29,170 bases of DNA from a virus. The DNA lies in the IMG/VR virus record IMGVR_UViG_3300037963_001078, positions 31,427-60,596 of that record; one strand, 5' to 3'. A program made the translations under genes and the position numbers. A model generated the notes under the pieces. That model did not search any database and was not told where the DNA came from. It worked only from the letters and a program-made list of their open reading frames with translations. Shown piece after piece: positions 1-5,417 of this stretch; position 1 is the first letter of the stretch; each line of letters opens with the position of its first letter.

Positions 1-396
1 CCACGTAATAGACCGATAGAAAAACAGCCTTTTACATGTGTAAAATGTAATACGGTATATCAGCCAAGCAGGTATAACAGAGAGTGTCCTAATTGCGGGT
101 ACGTATTAAATGACATAGATAAAAAAGTTTTAGTTAAACAAGGCAGGCTGGTAGAGGTTGAAAGTATAGAAGTAAAGTTAGTGAACAAAAAAGACTGGTA
201 CGCGCAACTGTTGTACTTTGCAAAACAAAAAGGTTACAAAGAGGGTTGGGCAAGTCATACGTTTAGAAAGAAGTTTGGGCATTTCCCACATTCAAAAAGA
301 GTTTTTCCGAAACCTATTACTAAAGAAGTAGAAGGTTACATTAAACACTTGTATATAAAAAACGCTAAAGGAGGTAACTATGCAGGATACGAATAA
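1..396 (+). CDS. Phage DNA helicase, C-terminal end (5'-truncated by window)
   Basis: The reading frame is open from base 1 to the stop at 394-396, so this is the last 131 residues of a longer protein. Four cysteines in two CxxC pairs (visible residues 13, 16, 29, 32; TCVKC and ECPNC) form a zinc ribbon. Near the end is a segment with WYAQLLYFA, KGYKEGWASH, FRKKFGHFP, which I recognise as the usual tail of phage DEAD/DEAH-type helicases. The helicase motifs themselves lie outside the window, so the enzymatic assignment rests on the tail only. It would unwind DNA in phage replication or recombination. The next gene starts inside its last codons, pointing to co-transcription. A GTG at 181 is in frame but is internal, not a start. 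Confidence 0.75.
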   Translation, partial: PRNRPIEKQPFTCVKCNTVYQPSRYNRECPNCGYVLNDIDKKVLVKQGRLVEVESIEVKLVNKKDWYAQLLYFAKQKGYKEGWASHTFRKKFGHFPHSKRVFPKPITKEVEGYIKHLYIKNAKGGNYAGYE

Positions 397-718
397 GGAA
401 AAGATCCTACACGGACTACGTGAGATAGGAATAAAACATGCAGAGGCAAAAAAACAACTAACTACGTTGGAGCATGGCAGACAAATATTGCTGGCAGATC
501 TGATGAAAGAATATCTTTTGCAAGGAGAAAAGACGGTTGCAGGGCAGGATCGTGAGGCTAGAGCAGACGATAGATATAAGAAACATATCGAGGCACTGGG
601 CATTGCTATAGAGAACGAACTTAAATGGGCGTGGGAAAAAAAGATTGTTGAGATTAATTTTGAGAAATGGAAAACTGAAATGATAAACAACACTATCGAG
701 AGAAAAAACTATGGCTAA
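380..718 (+). CDS. Small charged phage protein of unknown function
   Basis: A 112-residue, highly charged and probably helical protein. The start at 380 follows AAAGGAGG and overlaps the helicase end by 17 bases. The second half (REARADDRYKKHIEAL... then KWAWEKKIVEINFEKWKTEM) resembles a small family often found in phages between replication genes and nucleases. I know no established function for it. No cysteine pairs, signal peptide or membrane segment is seen. Its last codons overlap the start of the Ref-like nuclease at 711, so the three genes form one translationally linked unit and it may assist in recombination or replication (inference from context only). Confidence 0.8.
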   Translation: MQDTNKEKILHGLREIGIKHAEAKKQLTTLEHGRQILLADLMKEYLLQGEKTVAGQDREARADDRYKKHIEALGIAIENELKWAWEKKIVEINFEKWKTEMINNTIERKNYG

Positions 719-1088
719 AAAAAATATGACAAAGCAGGAGCGTAAACATTTGCAAGCAGTTGTAGATCTGGGGTGTATTGCCTGCGCCAAGTTAGGGATC
801 TATGACAGTCCTGCTGAGATACATCATATAAAAGGTAAATTTAGAATGGGCCGAAAAGCTAGTCATTTTGAAACTATACCGTTATGCCCTAACCATCATA
901 GAAATGGTGGACTGTCCTACCATGTAAATCCATCTGTGTTTACAGAAAGTTTTGGAACACAGCAAGAGCTTTTGGAGGAGGTGCTGGACTGGTTGAACGT
1001 AGACGGTTGTCCGTGTGGCTGCTTGGAGGCGAATAATAGAAAAGATATCCACAATTGTTTCGCTCACAATGGCATGCTATACGATTAA
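711..1088 (+). CDS. Ref-like HNH nuclease (RecA-dependent type)
   Basis: A 125-residue protein with the features of the phage P1 Ref family (recombination enhancement, RecA-dependent nuclease). It has a Cys pair GCIAC (residues 22 and 25), an EIHHI strand (36-40) and LCPNHH (58-63), the expected beta-beta-alpha HNH metal and catalytic residues, with a conserved spacing containing KGKFRMGRKASH between them. In P1, Ref cuts DNA at RecA-bound displacement loops. A similar role in recombination or host DNA processing is inferred. An extra CPCGC cluster near the C-terminus could bind a second zinc, which is less usual. It starts inside the previous gene and ends at the terminator hairpin, as last gene of the replication block. 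Confidence 0.8.
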   Translation: MAKKNMTKQERKHLQAVVDLGCIACAKLGIYDSPAEIHHIKGKFRMGRKASHFETIPLCPNHHRNGGLSYHVNPSVFTESFGTQQELLEEVLDWLNVDGCPCGCLEANNRKDIHNCFAHNGMLYD

Positions 1089-1128
1089 AAAAAGGGGGTA
1101 TAGTTATATCATAAAAACTATTACCCCC
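1087..1128 (-). terminator. Rho-independent terminator for the minus-strand operon
   Basis: A hairpin pairs GGGGGTA (1094-1100) with TACCCCC (1122-1128), extended by TAGTT with AACTA (1101-1105 with 1116-1120) across one bulged T. An A7 run at 1087-1093 becomes a T7 run on the minus strand directly after the stem, so termination is best for minus-strand transcripts that have passed 1154. It sits between two convergent genes and may also slow plus-strand transcription past the Ref-like gene, but no T-run follows on that strand. Confidence 0.75.
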
Positions 1129-1153
1129 TACTGTATGGCTCTTAAAACGCGAT

Positions 1154-1351
1154 TTATTCTTGTAAATCCCTCCATTCTTTTTCAGTTTCAATTAAATCGA
1201 AGTGTTTTGTATGAGCCTCTACTATCCAGTCGCCAGATCCAAATTCATCTAGTGCCAGATCATTAGCCTCTTCCTCTGACGTTGCTTGCACAGTAACCTC
1301 ATGGTATACGACCTCAGTTATTGCATACGTAAAATCATATTTCTTTTTCAT
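1154..1351 (-). CDS. Small unknown protein, possibly PcfM/DpnD-like fold
   Basis: A 65-residue protein preceded by GAGAGGGGAAGAAG, a good ribosome site. The pattern YDFTYAITEVVYHEVTVQATSEEEANDLALDEF (read in pieces: a beta-hairpin, then VTVxAxSEEEA and a helix) is the kind found in small phage proteins of the PcfM/DpnD-like group. The similarity is by eye and weak. The C-terminus is acidic. It is the last gene of the minus-strand operon and ends 26 bases before the terminator hairpin. Function unknown. Confidence 0.7.
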   Translation of the reverse strand: MKKKYDFTYAITEVVYHEVTVQATSEEEANDLALDEFGSGDWIVEAHTKHFDLIETEKEWRDLQE

Positions 1352-1364
1352 CTTCTTCCCCTCT

Positions 1365-1499
1365 CTATTTTTTTAATAAGTTCATTAATTTTTCAAAAGT
1401 TTGGTAGATATGCTCTATATCATCCTCTGTTATGTCTGATATGTCATCAAGACAACAGGCTAGAGATATGTCTATTTCATCTATTAGTTCTTTAATCAT
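1365..1499 (-). CDS. 44-residue acidic microprotein, unknown
   Basis: Reading the minus strand from an ATG at 1499 gives 44 codons ending in TAG at 1365-1367. It begins MIKELIDEIDIS and ends FEKLMNLLKK, with many Asp/Glu residues in the middle (CCLDDISDITEDDIEH). An AGAGGGG lies about nine bases before the start, like the ribosome sites of its neighbours, and it fills the gap between the 65- and 73-residue genes exactly as expected for an operon member. No recognised family. Being short, it needs expression or conservation evidence. Confidence 0.55.
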   Translation of the reverse strand: MIKELIDEIDISLACCLDDISDITEDDIEHIYQTFEKLMNLLKK

Positions 1500-1516
1500 C
1501 TTTTTGGCCCCTCTTG

Positions 1517-1738
1517 TTAATGTTTCCAGCAGTCTGGTGGATCATCTGGCAAATGCGACTGTATCATCAAAAACGCCATGTGCGCGTTTGGTGCAAATTC
1601 ATAGCGTTGCCAATCAGTAAAACCATCAGCAATTTTCATTGCTATCCACACACAAAAATCATCATTTGACATTGGTGCAACCCTCTCTGCTTTTCTATCT
1701 ATTACGTGTATGTAGTTTTTTTCTTTTTTGCTAACCAT
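1517..1738 (-). CDS. Small unknown protein (73 aa)
   Basis: The start at 1738 follows GGAGGGAAAACA, and the ATG overlaps the stop of the upstream 1731-2327 gene (ATGGTTAG), so the two are translationally coupled. The protein has a basic first third (VSKKEKNYIHVIDRKAERV) and a tryptophan-containing core (CVWIAMKIADGFTDW, then DPPDCWKH at the end). It is soluble with no membrane segment. I do not recognise the family. Confidence 0.7.
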   Translation of the reverse strand: MVSKKEKNYIHVIDRKAERVAPMSNDDFCVWIAMKIADGFTDWQRYEFAPNAHMAFLMIQSHLPDDPPDCWKH

Positions 1739-2327
1739 TGTTTTCCCTCCATGTTTTGCAAATTATATTACCGTACCCATTATTCGGATCTCTAACCAGT
1801 GTCCTGCCGAGATCCATCTCGAACAACGTTGTCAAGTCGTCAACAACGCTGTCATCTTTGCCAGCGATATGCCATGACCTTATTTGCTGTACTTCCAAGC
1901 CGTCTAGTCCTAGATAACTTACACCGTTTTTCCAGTTGTAAATACTAAAGACACGACCATCTTGGAATTTGCCATACCAATGCACATCACTTTTGTTGTC
2001 ATCACTGCCCCACCATCTGCGAACGTTATGCTTTTGCATTACCCATAAAACATTATCGTATGACACGTTAAAAATGCCTTTTAACGAAATACCGTTCGCC
2101 TCACGTCTATCCTCTAATGATTGTATATCGTGTAAGCGACAATAGTAATCAGCTTGCTGGTGCGCCTCATACATGTCATTAAATGGTTTTGTGTATTTCC
2201 TAATTAGATTTATAAGATCAACAGCTGGGTATTTCTTGTACTGCCTTTTTAACGCCCATATCAAATGGGTTAATTTCTCAGCCTCAAGCTCCAGCTGTTT
2301 ATGATCGTCATCATTTTGTAATAACAT
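1731..2327 (-). CDS. Unknown minus-strand operon protein (198 aa)
   Basis: Two in-frame ATGs exist at 2339 and 2327. Only the second is preceded by a ribosome site (GGAGGG then CAAA), so the start at 2327 is preferred, giving MLLQNDDDHKQLELEAEK. The N-terminal 100 residues look helical. The second half is rich in tryptophan (VLWVMQKHNVRRWWGS, VHWYGKF, IYNWKNGVSYLGLDG, IRSWHIAG) and may be a beta-rich module. No nuclease, kinase or DNA-binding motif was recognised. A promoter-like sequence lies just upstream at 2345-2385, so it may start a sub-operon. Function unknown. Confidence 0.75.
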   Translation of the reverse strand: MLLQNDDDHKQLELEAEKLTHLIWALKRQYKKYPAVDLINLIRKYTKPFNDMYEAHQQADYYCRLHDIQSLEDRREANGISLKGIFNVSYDNVLWVMQKHNVRRWWGSDDNKSDVHWYGKFQDGRVFSIYNWKNGVSYLGLDGLEVQQIRSWHIAGKDDSVVDDLTTLFEMDLGRTLVRDPNNGYGNIICKTWRENNG

Positions 2328-2344
2328 TTTGCCCTCCATAGTTA

Positions 2345-2384
2345 TTAATATTAGTTAAGGTTATTGTAGCAAATAATAATCAAT
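2345..2384 (-). promoter_or_regulatory. Putative sigma70-type promoter, minus strand
   Basis: On the minus strand TTGCTA is followed after 16 bases by TATTAA, then the start region of the 198-residue gene. Just upstream, ATTGATTATTA (plus-strand TAATAATCAAT, 2374-2384) overlaps the stop codon of the preceding gene. The same 11-mer occurs before the first gene of the operon at 4427-4437, which suggests a shared control element. Hexamer matches are 4 of 6 each, so this is only suggestive. Confidence 0.35.
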
Positions 2385-2793
2385 TCTCAAGCATTTCTTG
2401 GAATAGTTTTATATCTACCTTTTCATACATGTCTATGCTTGTTATTTTGTAGATCCAATCGTTTGGCATATCGTCCCAAAATCCCATTTGATCGCCTAAC
2501 AGCAGACAGAATATATCTGCCATGTTTATGTCTGGGTTTATTTCGTAATTAAACTCAAAATTGTAGATCTCATCAACGAGCGCTTGCTTTTTGTTGTACA
2601 CGTCATTGTCTGGCTCGTCATCTAACCATTTTTGAAATGCACTGTTGCCGATATGCACTGCAACGTTGCAAGTGCGATCAAAACACTCCACGACAAAACA
2701 ATAAGTACCATTGTTATATGTTGGATAATGATATGGATTTTCATGCACAATCTCATTATCTATCGCTATAAAATTTTCTTTATACATTGTCAT
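2380..2793 (-). CDS. Acidic unknown protein (137 aa)
   Basis: The start at 2793 follows GAGGAGGTAGAAG. The protein is acidic (about 26 Asp/Glu against about 8 Lys/Arg by my count) and aromatic-rich, with segments such as YHYPTYNNGTYCFVVECF, KWLDDEPDNDVYNKK and LLLGDQMGFWDDMPNDW. No transmembrane or signal sequence is seen. Its start lies inside the end of the upstream 2780-3088 gene (14-base overlap), so translation is probably coupled. I do not recognise a family. Membership of the minus-strand accessory block suggests a host-interaction role (inference). Confidence 0.75.
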   Translation of the reverse strand: MTMYKENFIAIDNEIVHENPYHYPTYNNGTYCFVVECFDRTCNVAVHIGNSAFQKWLDDEPDNDVYNKKQALVDEIYNFEFNYEINPDINMADIFCLLLGDQMGFWDDMPNDWIYKITSIDMYEKVDIKLFQEMLEN

Positions 2794-3088
2794 CTTCTAC
2801 CTCCTCGAATTCATATATGCCATCAAATTCAGTATAGTCATCAACATCATCATCATTAGAGTAACCACTGACTGATATAATTTGACCGTCAAGCTCTACC
2901 CCATTAACAATATATTCACGTTGCTCTTGGTAGCTCATTTGCTCAAACTCTAAAGCTTGTTCTATAGACATACTTATTGATCCAACATCTTGACAAATAT
3001 CTATATCCCACTCATCAAAAACTACCCCTCTTAAATGGGGGTAGCGTCCGTCAACGTACTTTTCTTTTACTCTATATTTTTTTGCCAT
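2780..3088 (-). CDS. Strongly acidic unknown protein, DNA-mimic candidate
   Basis: The start is placed at 3088 (MAKKYRVKEKYV) because AAGGAG lies correctly before it. A longer in-frame start at 3118 has no such site. The first 25 residues are basic and the rest is very acidic: by my count 27 Asp/Glu against 8 Lys/Arg overall, with no basic residue in roughly the last 35 (a DDDVDDYTEFDGIYEFEE stretch, then VEDDNV). Such charge is known for DNA-mimic antirestriction proteins such as T7 Ocr, but there is no sequence similarity that I can see, so this role is only a hypothesis. Confidence 0.75.
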   Translation of the reverse strand: MAKKYRVKEKYVDGRYPHLRGVVFDEWDIDICQDVGSISMSIEQALEFEQMSYQEQREYIVNGVELDGQIISVSGYSNDDDVDDYTEFDGIYEFEEVEDDNV

Positions 3089-3092
3089 TTTT

Positions 3093-3485
3093 TTACTCCT
3101 TATCTGGAAAAGTTTCATAAAATATGTGGCTATCTATTTCCCTGCGCGCCTCCTCCAAGCACGCGCCTCCATCAAATAGCCATTGAAAATCGCCAAAGGC
3201 GTGATCGTTTGCTGGGTTAATAATCATATAGCCATGTGTACCAATAACATATCTGCGATCAGCACACGCGCGTTCTACTTTATCCCAGTCAAAATCGTCA
3301 TAATTTGCTTGCTCCCACAACAAGTATTTAGGGACGTTAGATGGCTGATTATATATGCGAATTTTCCAGCCTTTATATTGCCTTGTGGCGACACAACGCG
3401 CGCCACGGCAAATAAACATACTTTCTTCTACGTCAGACACTTCGCCATTCAGTTGTATGTAAGGTAATATTTTTAATTCCTCCAT
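3093..3485 (-). CDS. Unknown minus-strand operon protein (130 aa)
   Basis: The start is set at 3485 (MEELKILPYIQLNG): GGAGG lies 7 bases upstream and the ATG overlaps the previous stop as TAATG, whereas the earlier in-frame ATG at 3503 has no ribosome site. The protein contains several cysteines (FICRGARCVATRQY, VERACADRRYVIG, GGACLEEARRE) and aromatic residues. No family recognised. Tight packing with both neighbours shows it belongs to the same polycistronic unit. Confidence 0.75.
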   Translation of the reverse strand: MEELKILPYIQLNGEVSDVEESMFICRGARCVATRQYKGWKIRIYNQPSNVPKYLLWEQANYDDFDWDKVERACADRRYVIGTHGYMIINPANDHAFGDFQWLFDGGACLEEARREIDSHIFYETFPDKE

Positions 3486-3697
3486 TAGCGTGCCTCCACC
3501 CAAGTGCCAGCCTTATGTCGCTTGATACAACGCCTAGCTTTTTTCAAATTAGTAAAATAATCTATTACCTCATAATAAGGCGCGTCCCATTTATGATCGT
3601 CCCAAGTTTCGACAATGCTGTATGGGGCATGCTTATAAAGATCTGGCGTAAGTGGATTACTTACATCATATTTTAACACTACGAACATTCTAGCCAT
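3485..3697 (-). CDS. Small unknown protein (70 aa)
   Basis: Preceded by GGAGGTGTTAC at the correct distance from the ATG at 3697. It begins MARMFVVLKYDV and ends HKAGTWVEAR, with a KKARRCIKRHKAG basic segment that contrasts with the acidic proteins around it and could contact nucleic acid (inference). The stop overlaps the next start as TAATG. No recognised family. Confidence 0.7.
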   Translation of the reverse strand: MARMFVVLKYDVSNPLTPDLYKHAPYSIVETWDDHKWDAPYYEVIDYFTNLKKARRCIKRHKAGTWVEAR

Positions 3698-3764
3698 GTA
3701 ACACCTCCATTCTATTGATTAATGACTATTAATACGCCCCATATAGAGGCGCATTGTATAGGCA

Positions 3765-4250
3765 CTAATAAGCTTGTATATCGCGAGTATTATACGCCCA
3801 AGACTGACGATCTTCGGCAGCTGACACCCTGTAATAGTGGTGCCAGTCGCGAGCCAGCATATCGGTCAATACATCATCTACGCGAAAACCATCAATTGGC
3901 ATAAGCGCAGTGTTACCAGATATATAGTCAGTTTCGCCATAAGTCTGGAACCAGATCCAAGTGCTAAAGAAGTTAGCGCCTAGACCGTTGAGCTTACCCA
4001 TCTCATTAATGACTAGATCGCCGTACTTAGTTGGGACAATCTCAATATTGCCACCTACAATAGCCTGCAAATTTTCAAGACTATGTTCGGTATCTGGATC
4101 GCGCGTAATAGTGTGTAGAATACTGGTGGTATTAAAATCGTCATACTGATAGTAATACTGATCTGACACGATACCGTAGCCAGTATCCATACACGTAGTA
4201 TCATACTTGCGCAATGTAGACCGTAATATATTAGACATCTCTTTATTCAT
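3765..4250 (-). CDS. DUF3846 domain protein
   Basis: A 161-residue protein. Residues about 61-118 (LQAIVGGNIEIVPT, LVINEMGKLNGLGAN, then DYISGNTALMP) match the pattern of the DUF3846 family, found in phages, plasmids and some antirestriction-associated contexts and without a proven biochemical role. The start follows GGAGGTAAATT, and this ribosome site lies inside the last codons of the 40-residue membrane protein upstream. The C-terminus (about 120-161) adds a short non-family extension. It is the only gene of the minus-strand block assignable to a named family with reasonable confidence. Confidence 0.8.
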   Translation of the reverse strand: MNKEMSNILRSTLRKYDTTCMDTGYGIVSDQYYYQYDDFNTTSILHTITRDPDTEHSLENLQAIVGGNIEIVPTKYGDLVINEMGKLNGLGANFFSTWIWFQTYGETDYISGNTALMPIDGFRVDDVLTDMLARDWHHYYRVSAAEDRQSWAYNTRDIQAY

Positions 4251-4253
4251 AAT

Positions 4254-4376
4254 TTACCTCCATGATTGTATTAGATCTAATGTAATAAAGCCAAAAGCAA
4301 CGAACCAAAGTACAATCATAATGACTGCGCCCCAGAACGCCAGCTTGCTAACTAAGTTACTATATAATTTAAACAT
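4254..4376 (-). CDS. 40-residue single-pass membrane microprotein
   Basis: An ATG at 4376 (minus strand) opens 40 codons ending TAA at 4254-4256. GGAGG lies 8 bases upstream. The protein begins MFKLYSNLVSKLAFWG, continues with a hydrophobic stretch rich in V, I, L, W and F (about residues 12-35) and ends DLIQSWR: one transmembrane helix with a short positive N-terminus and tail. It is the first gene of the minus-strand operon, 24 bases after a predicted transcription start, and carries the ribosome site of the DUF3846 gene in its last codons. It might alter the host membrane or assist lysis or exclusion, but no family is recognised. Confidence 0.65.
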   Translation of the reverse strand: MFKLYSNLVSKLAFWGAVIMIVLWFVAFGFITLDLIQSWR

Positions 4377-4399
4377 AGCTAAAGCCTCCATTGTTAACG

Positions 4400-4437
4400 A
4401 TAGTTAATATATATCAGCTAACAAGTTAATAATCAAT
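4400..4437 (-). promoter_or_regulatory. Promoter of the minus-strand operon
   Basis: On the minus strand TTGATT (plus positions 4431-4436) is followed after 17 bases by TATATA (4408-4413), giving an expected start near 4400 and a leader of about 24 bases with GGAGG. The TTGATT lies in an 11-mer repeated before another gene of the block. The surrounding 4377-4482 region holds several GTTAA/TTAAC motifs and separates divergent transcripts, so it is a likely control point. Confidence 0.5.
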
Positions 4438-4463
4438 TAAAATATATTGAAGTTAACATACTT

Positions 4464-4479
4464 AAGGTAGTAAGGTAGT
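4464..4479 (+). repeat. Tandem duplication of AAGGTAGT at the TerS ribosome site
   Basis: Two perfect, adjacent copies of the 8-mer AAGGTAGT lie directly before the TerS start at 4483. The second copy provides AAGG at the correct distance for a ribosome site. The first is 8 bases further out and could act as a standby or alternative site. Confidence 0.6.
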
Positions 4480-4482
4480 TAT

Positions 4483-4881
4483 ATGACTGGTAAAACCTTA
4501 ACTGATAAGCAAAAAGCTTTTGTAGAAAACTTTAGTAAAACTGGCAACGCAACGCAGTCAGCGATCGCGTCAGGGTATAGTCCTGCCACTGCTGAACAGC
4601 AAGGCTATGAGTTGAAAAAGAAACTTGCCACCGAGATAGATCATGCCACAAAACAAGTGTTAGCGTCATCAGTGCCACTAGCAATAGACAAGCTCCAAAG
4701 TCTGATAGTAGATGACAAGGTAAACGCGTCAGTCAAGCTTGGGGCAATCAACTCAATACTTGATAGAACTGGCTACCAAACTATTCACAAAGTAGAGGAC
4801 GTAACCAAGCACAAAACTGATGACGAACTACAGCAAGAACTAAACCACCTCCTCCAGAATATCAAGACCACTGAACACTGA
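4483..4881 (+). CDS. terS: Terminase small subunit
   Basis: A 132-residue protein of the Terminase_2 type. It starts LTDKQKAFVENF, followed by a helix-turn-helix region (KTGNATQSAIASGY then SPATAEQQGYELKKKL), the normal DNA-recognition module of small terminases. A central helical oligomerisation segment and a charged C-terminus (DDELQQELNHLLQN) follow, the latter likely to contact the large subunit. It binds the packaging site and brings TerL to it. TerL is two genes downstream, separated by the unusual spacer and a nuclease gene. The start is supported by AAGG 7 bases upstream. Confidence 0.88.
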   Translation: MTGKTLTDKQKAFVENFSKTGNATQSAIASGYSPATAEQQGYELKKKLATEIDHATKQVLASSVPLAIDKLQSLIVDDKVNASVKLGAINSILDRTGYQTIHKVEDVTKHKTDDELQQELNHLLQNIKTTEH

Positions 4882-4903
4882 TCCAAGTGCCTTCGATAAT
4901 GGT

Positions 4904-4926
4904 CGCGCGCACACACACACACGCGC
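4904..4926. repeat. Alternating CG/CA tract with GCGCG arms (Z-DNA-prone)
   Basis: 23 bases of strictly alternating pyrimidine and purine: CG repeats, then CA repeats, then CG again. GCGCG (4905-4909) and CGCGC (4922-4926) are inverted arms around a CA loop. Sequences of this kind form left-handed Z-DNA under negative supercoiling. It lies just after the TerS stop in non-coding DNA. Confidence 0.8.
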
Positions 4927-4950
4927 CCAGCAACTCCACTCCACGCCCCA

Positions 4951-4977
4951 GCGCGTATATATATATAAAGTACGCGC
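4951..4977. repeat. Inverted repeat GCGCGTA...TACGCGC with TA-rich loop
   Basis: GCGCGTA (4951-4957) is the exact reverse complement of TACGCGC (4971-4977), with a 13-base TA-repeat loop. Bases 4951-4967 also alternate purine and pyrimidine. It is the second inverted repeat with GCGCG arms within 75 bases, so the pair may be a bipartite protein-binding or packaging signal (inference). Confidence 0.75.
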
Positions 4978-5002
4978 GAAATTAGACCTAAAAAAATGCC
5001 CC

Positions 5003-5071
5003 CCCACCCCCCAAACAATATTTGTTTGCCATAATACAATGGATCAATCCGTGCAGCGGTGGGCCTTTTTT
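5003..5071 (+). terminator. Possible terminator/structured element after TerS
   Basis: C-runs (C7 at 4999-5005, C6 at 5007-5012) contain CCCACC (5003-5008), complementary to GGTGGG at 5058-5063, which is followed by CC and a T6 run (5066-5071). Inside lies a second hairpin, CAAACAA/TTGTTTG (5012-5028, loop TAT). The long loop and the CC before the T-run make it an atypical terminator. It may instead be part of a packaging signal. Confidence 0.3.
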
Positions 5072-5094
5072 AACATTAACATTTGTTAACATGC

Positions 5095-5123
5095 TTGACA
5101 TGGCTATAACGTTAAGTTAATCT
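5095..5123 (+). promoter_or_regulatory. Sigma70-type promoter placed for a leaderless mRNA
   Basis: A perfect -35 TTGACA (5095-5100) is followed after exactly 17 bases by TAATCT (5118-5123, 3 of 6 matches to TATAAT). Six bases later comes the ATG at 5130, the position expected for transcription start. There is no purine-rich ribosome site before that ATG, which fits a leaderless transcript for the nuclease and TerL genes. Confidence 0.5.
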
Positions 5124-5129
5124 ACCAAT

Positions 5130-5417
5130 ATGGCTGATAAAGCGTGGAAACAACGAGAGCGGAAGGTTGCAGACTTCTTTGGTGGCACAAGAACACCTTT
5201 ATCTGGGGGTAATGGCAAAGTTACGCGTGCAGATGTTATACATGACGACTTATTTATAGAATGTAAGCTACGCGCCAAGCATACTGCTGTTACTTTGTGG
5301 GATGATACAAAAAAATTAGCTGATTTAGAAAACAAAACACCTGTTATATGTCTTTGTGAAAAGAATCGCAAAGGTTTTTGGGTGATGGTACACAGTGATG
5401 ACTTGGAAAAACTATGA
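5130..5417 (+). CDS. PD-(D/E)xK nuclease, Holliday-resolvase-like
   Basis: A 95-residue protein with the core of a PD-(D/E)xK nuclease: KQRERKVADFFGG helix, Gly-rich loop (GGNGKVTRADV), Asp at 35 and 39-40, then FIECK with Glu44 and Lys46, followed by a TLWDDTKKLAD helix and a PVICLCEKNRKGFWVMV strand pair. The small size and order resemble archaeal-type resolvases and small phage nucleases. It probably cuts branched or damaged DNA before or during packaging; the substrate is inference. It lies between TerS and TerL, its stop overlaps the TerL start (ATGA), and it has a likely leaderless promoter. Confidence 0.7.
   Translation: MADKAWKQRERKVADFFGGTRTPLSGGNGKVTRADVIHDDLFIECKLRAKHTAVTLWDDTKKLADLENKTPVICLCEKNRKGFWVMVHSDDLEKL

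Noticed and set aside
3093-3503. Longer start at 3503 for the 130-residue protein
   Set aside because: The ATG at 3503 lies inside the upstream gene without a ribosome site; GGAGG and TAATG support 3485.
4785-5039. Open frame of 84 codons on the minus strand across the TerS end and the spacer
   Set aside because: It overlaps TerS, is made of low-complexity translation of repeats (Cys/Arg and Gly/Trp runs) and has no credible ribosome site or operon partner.
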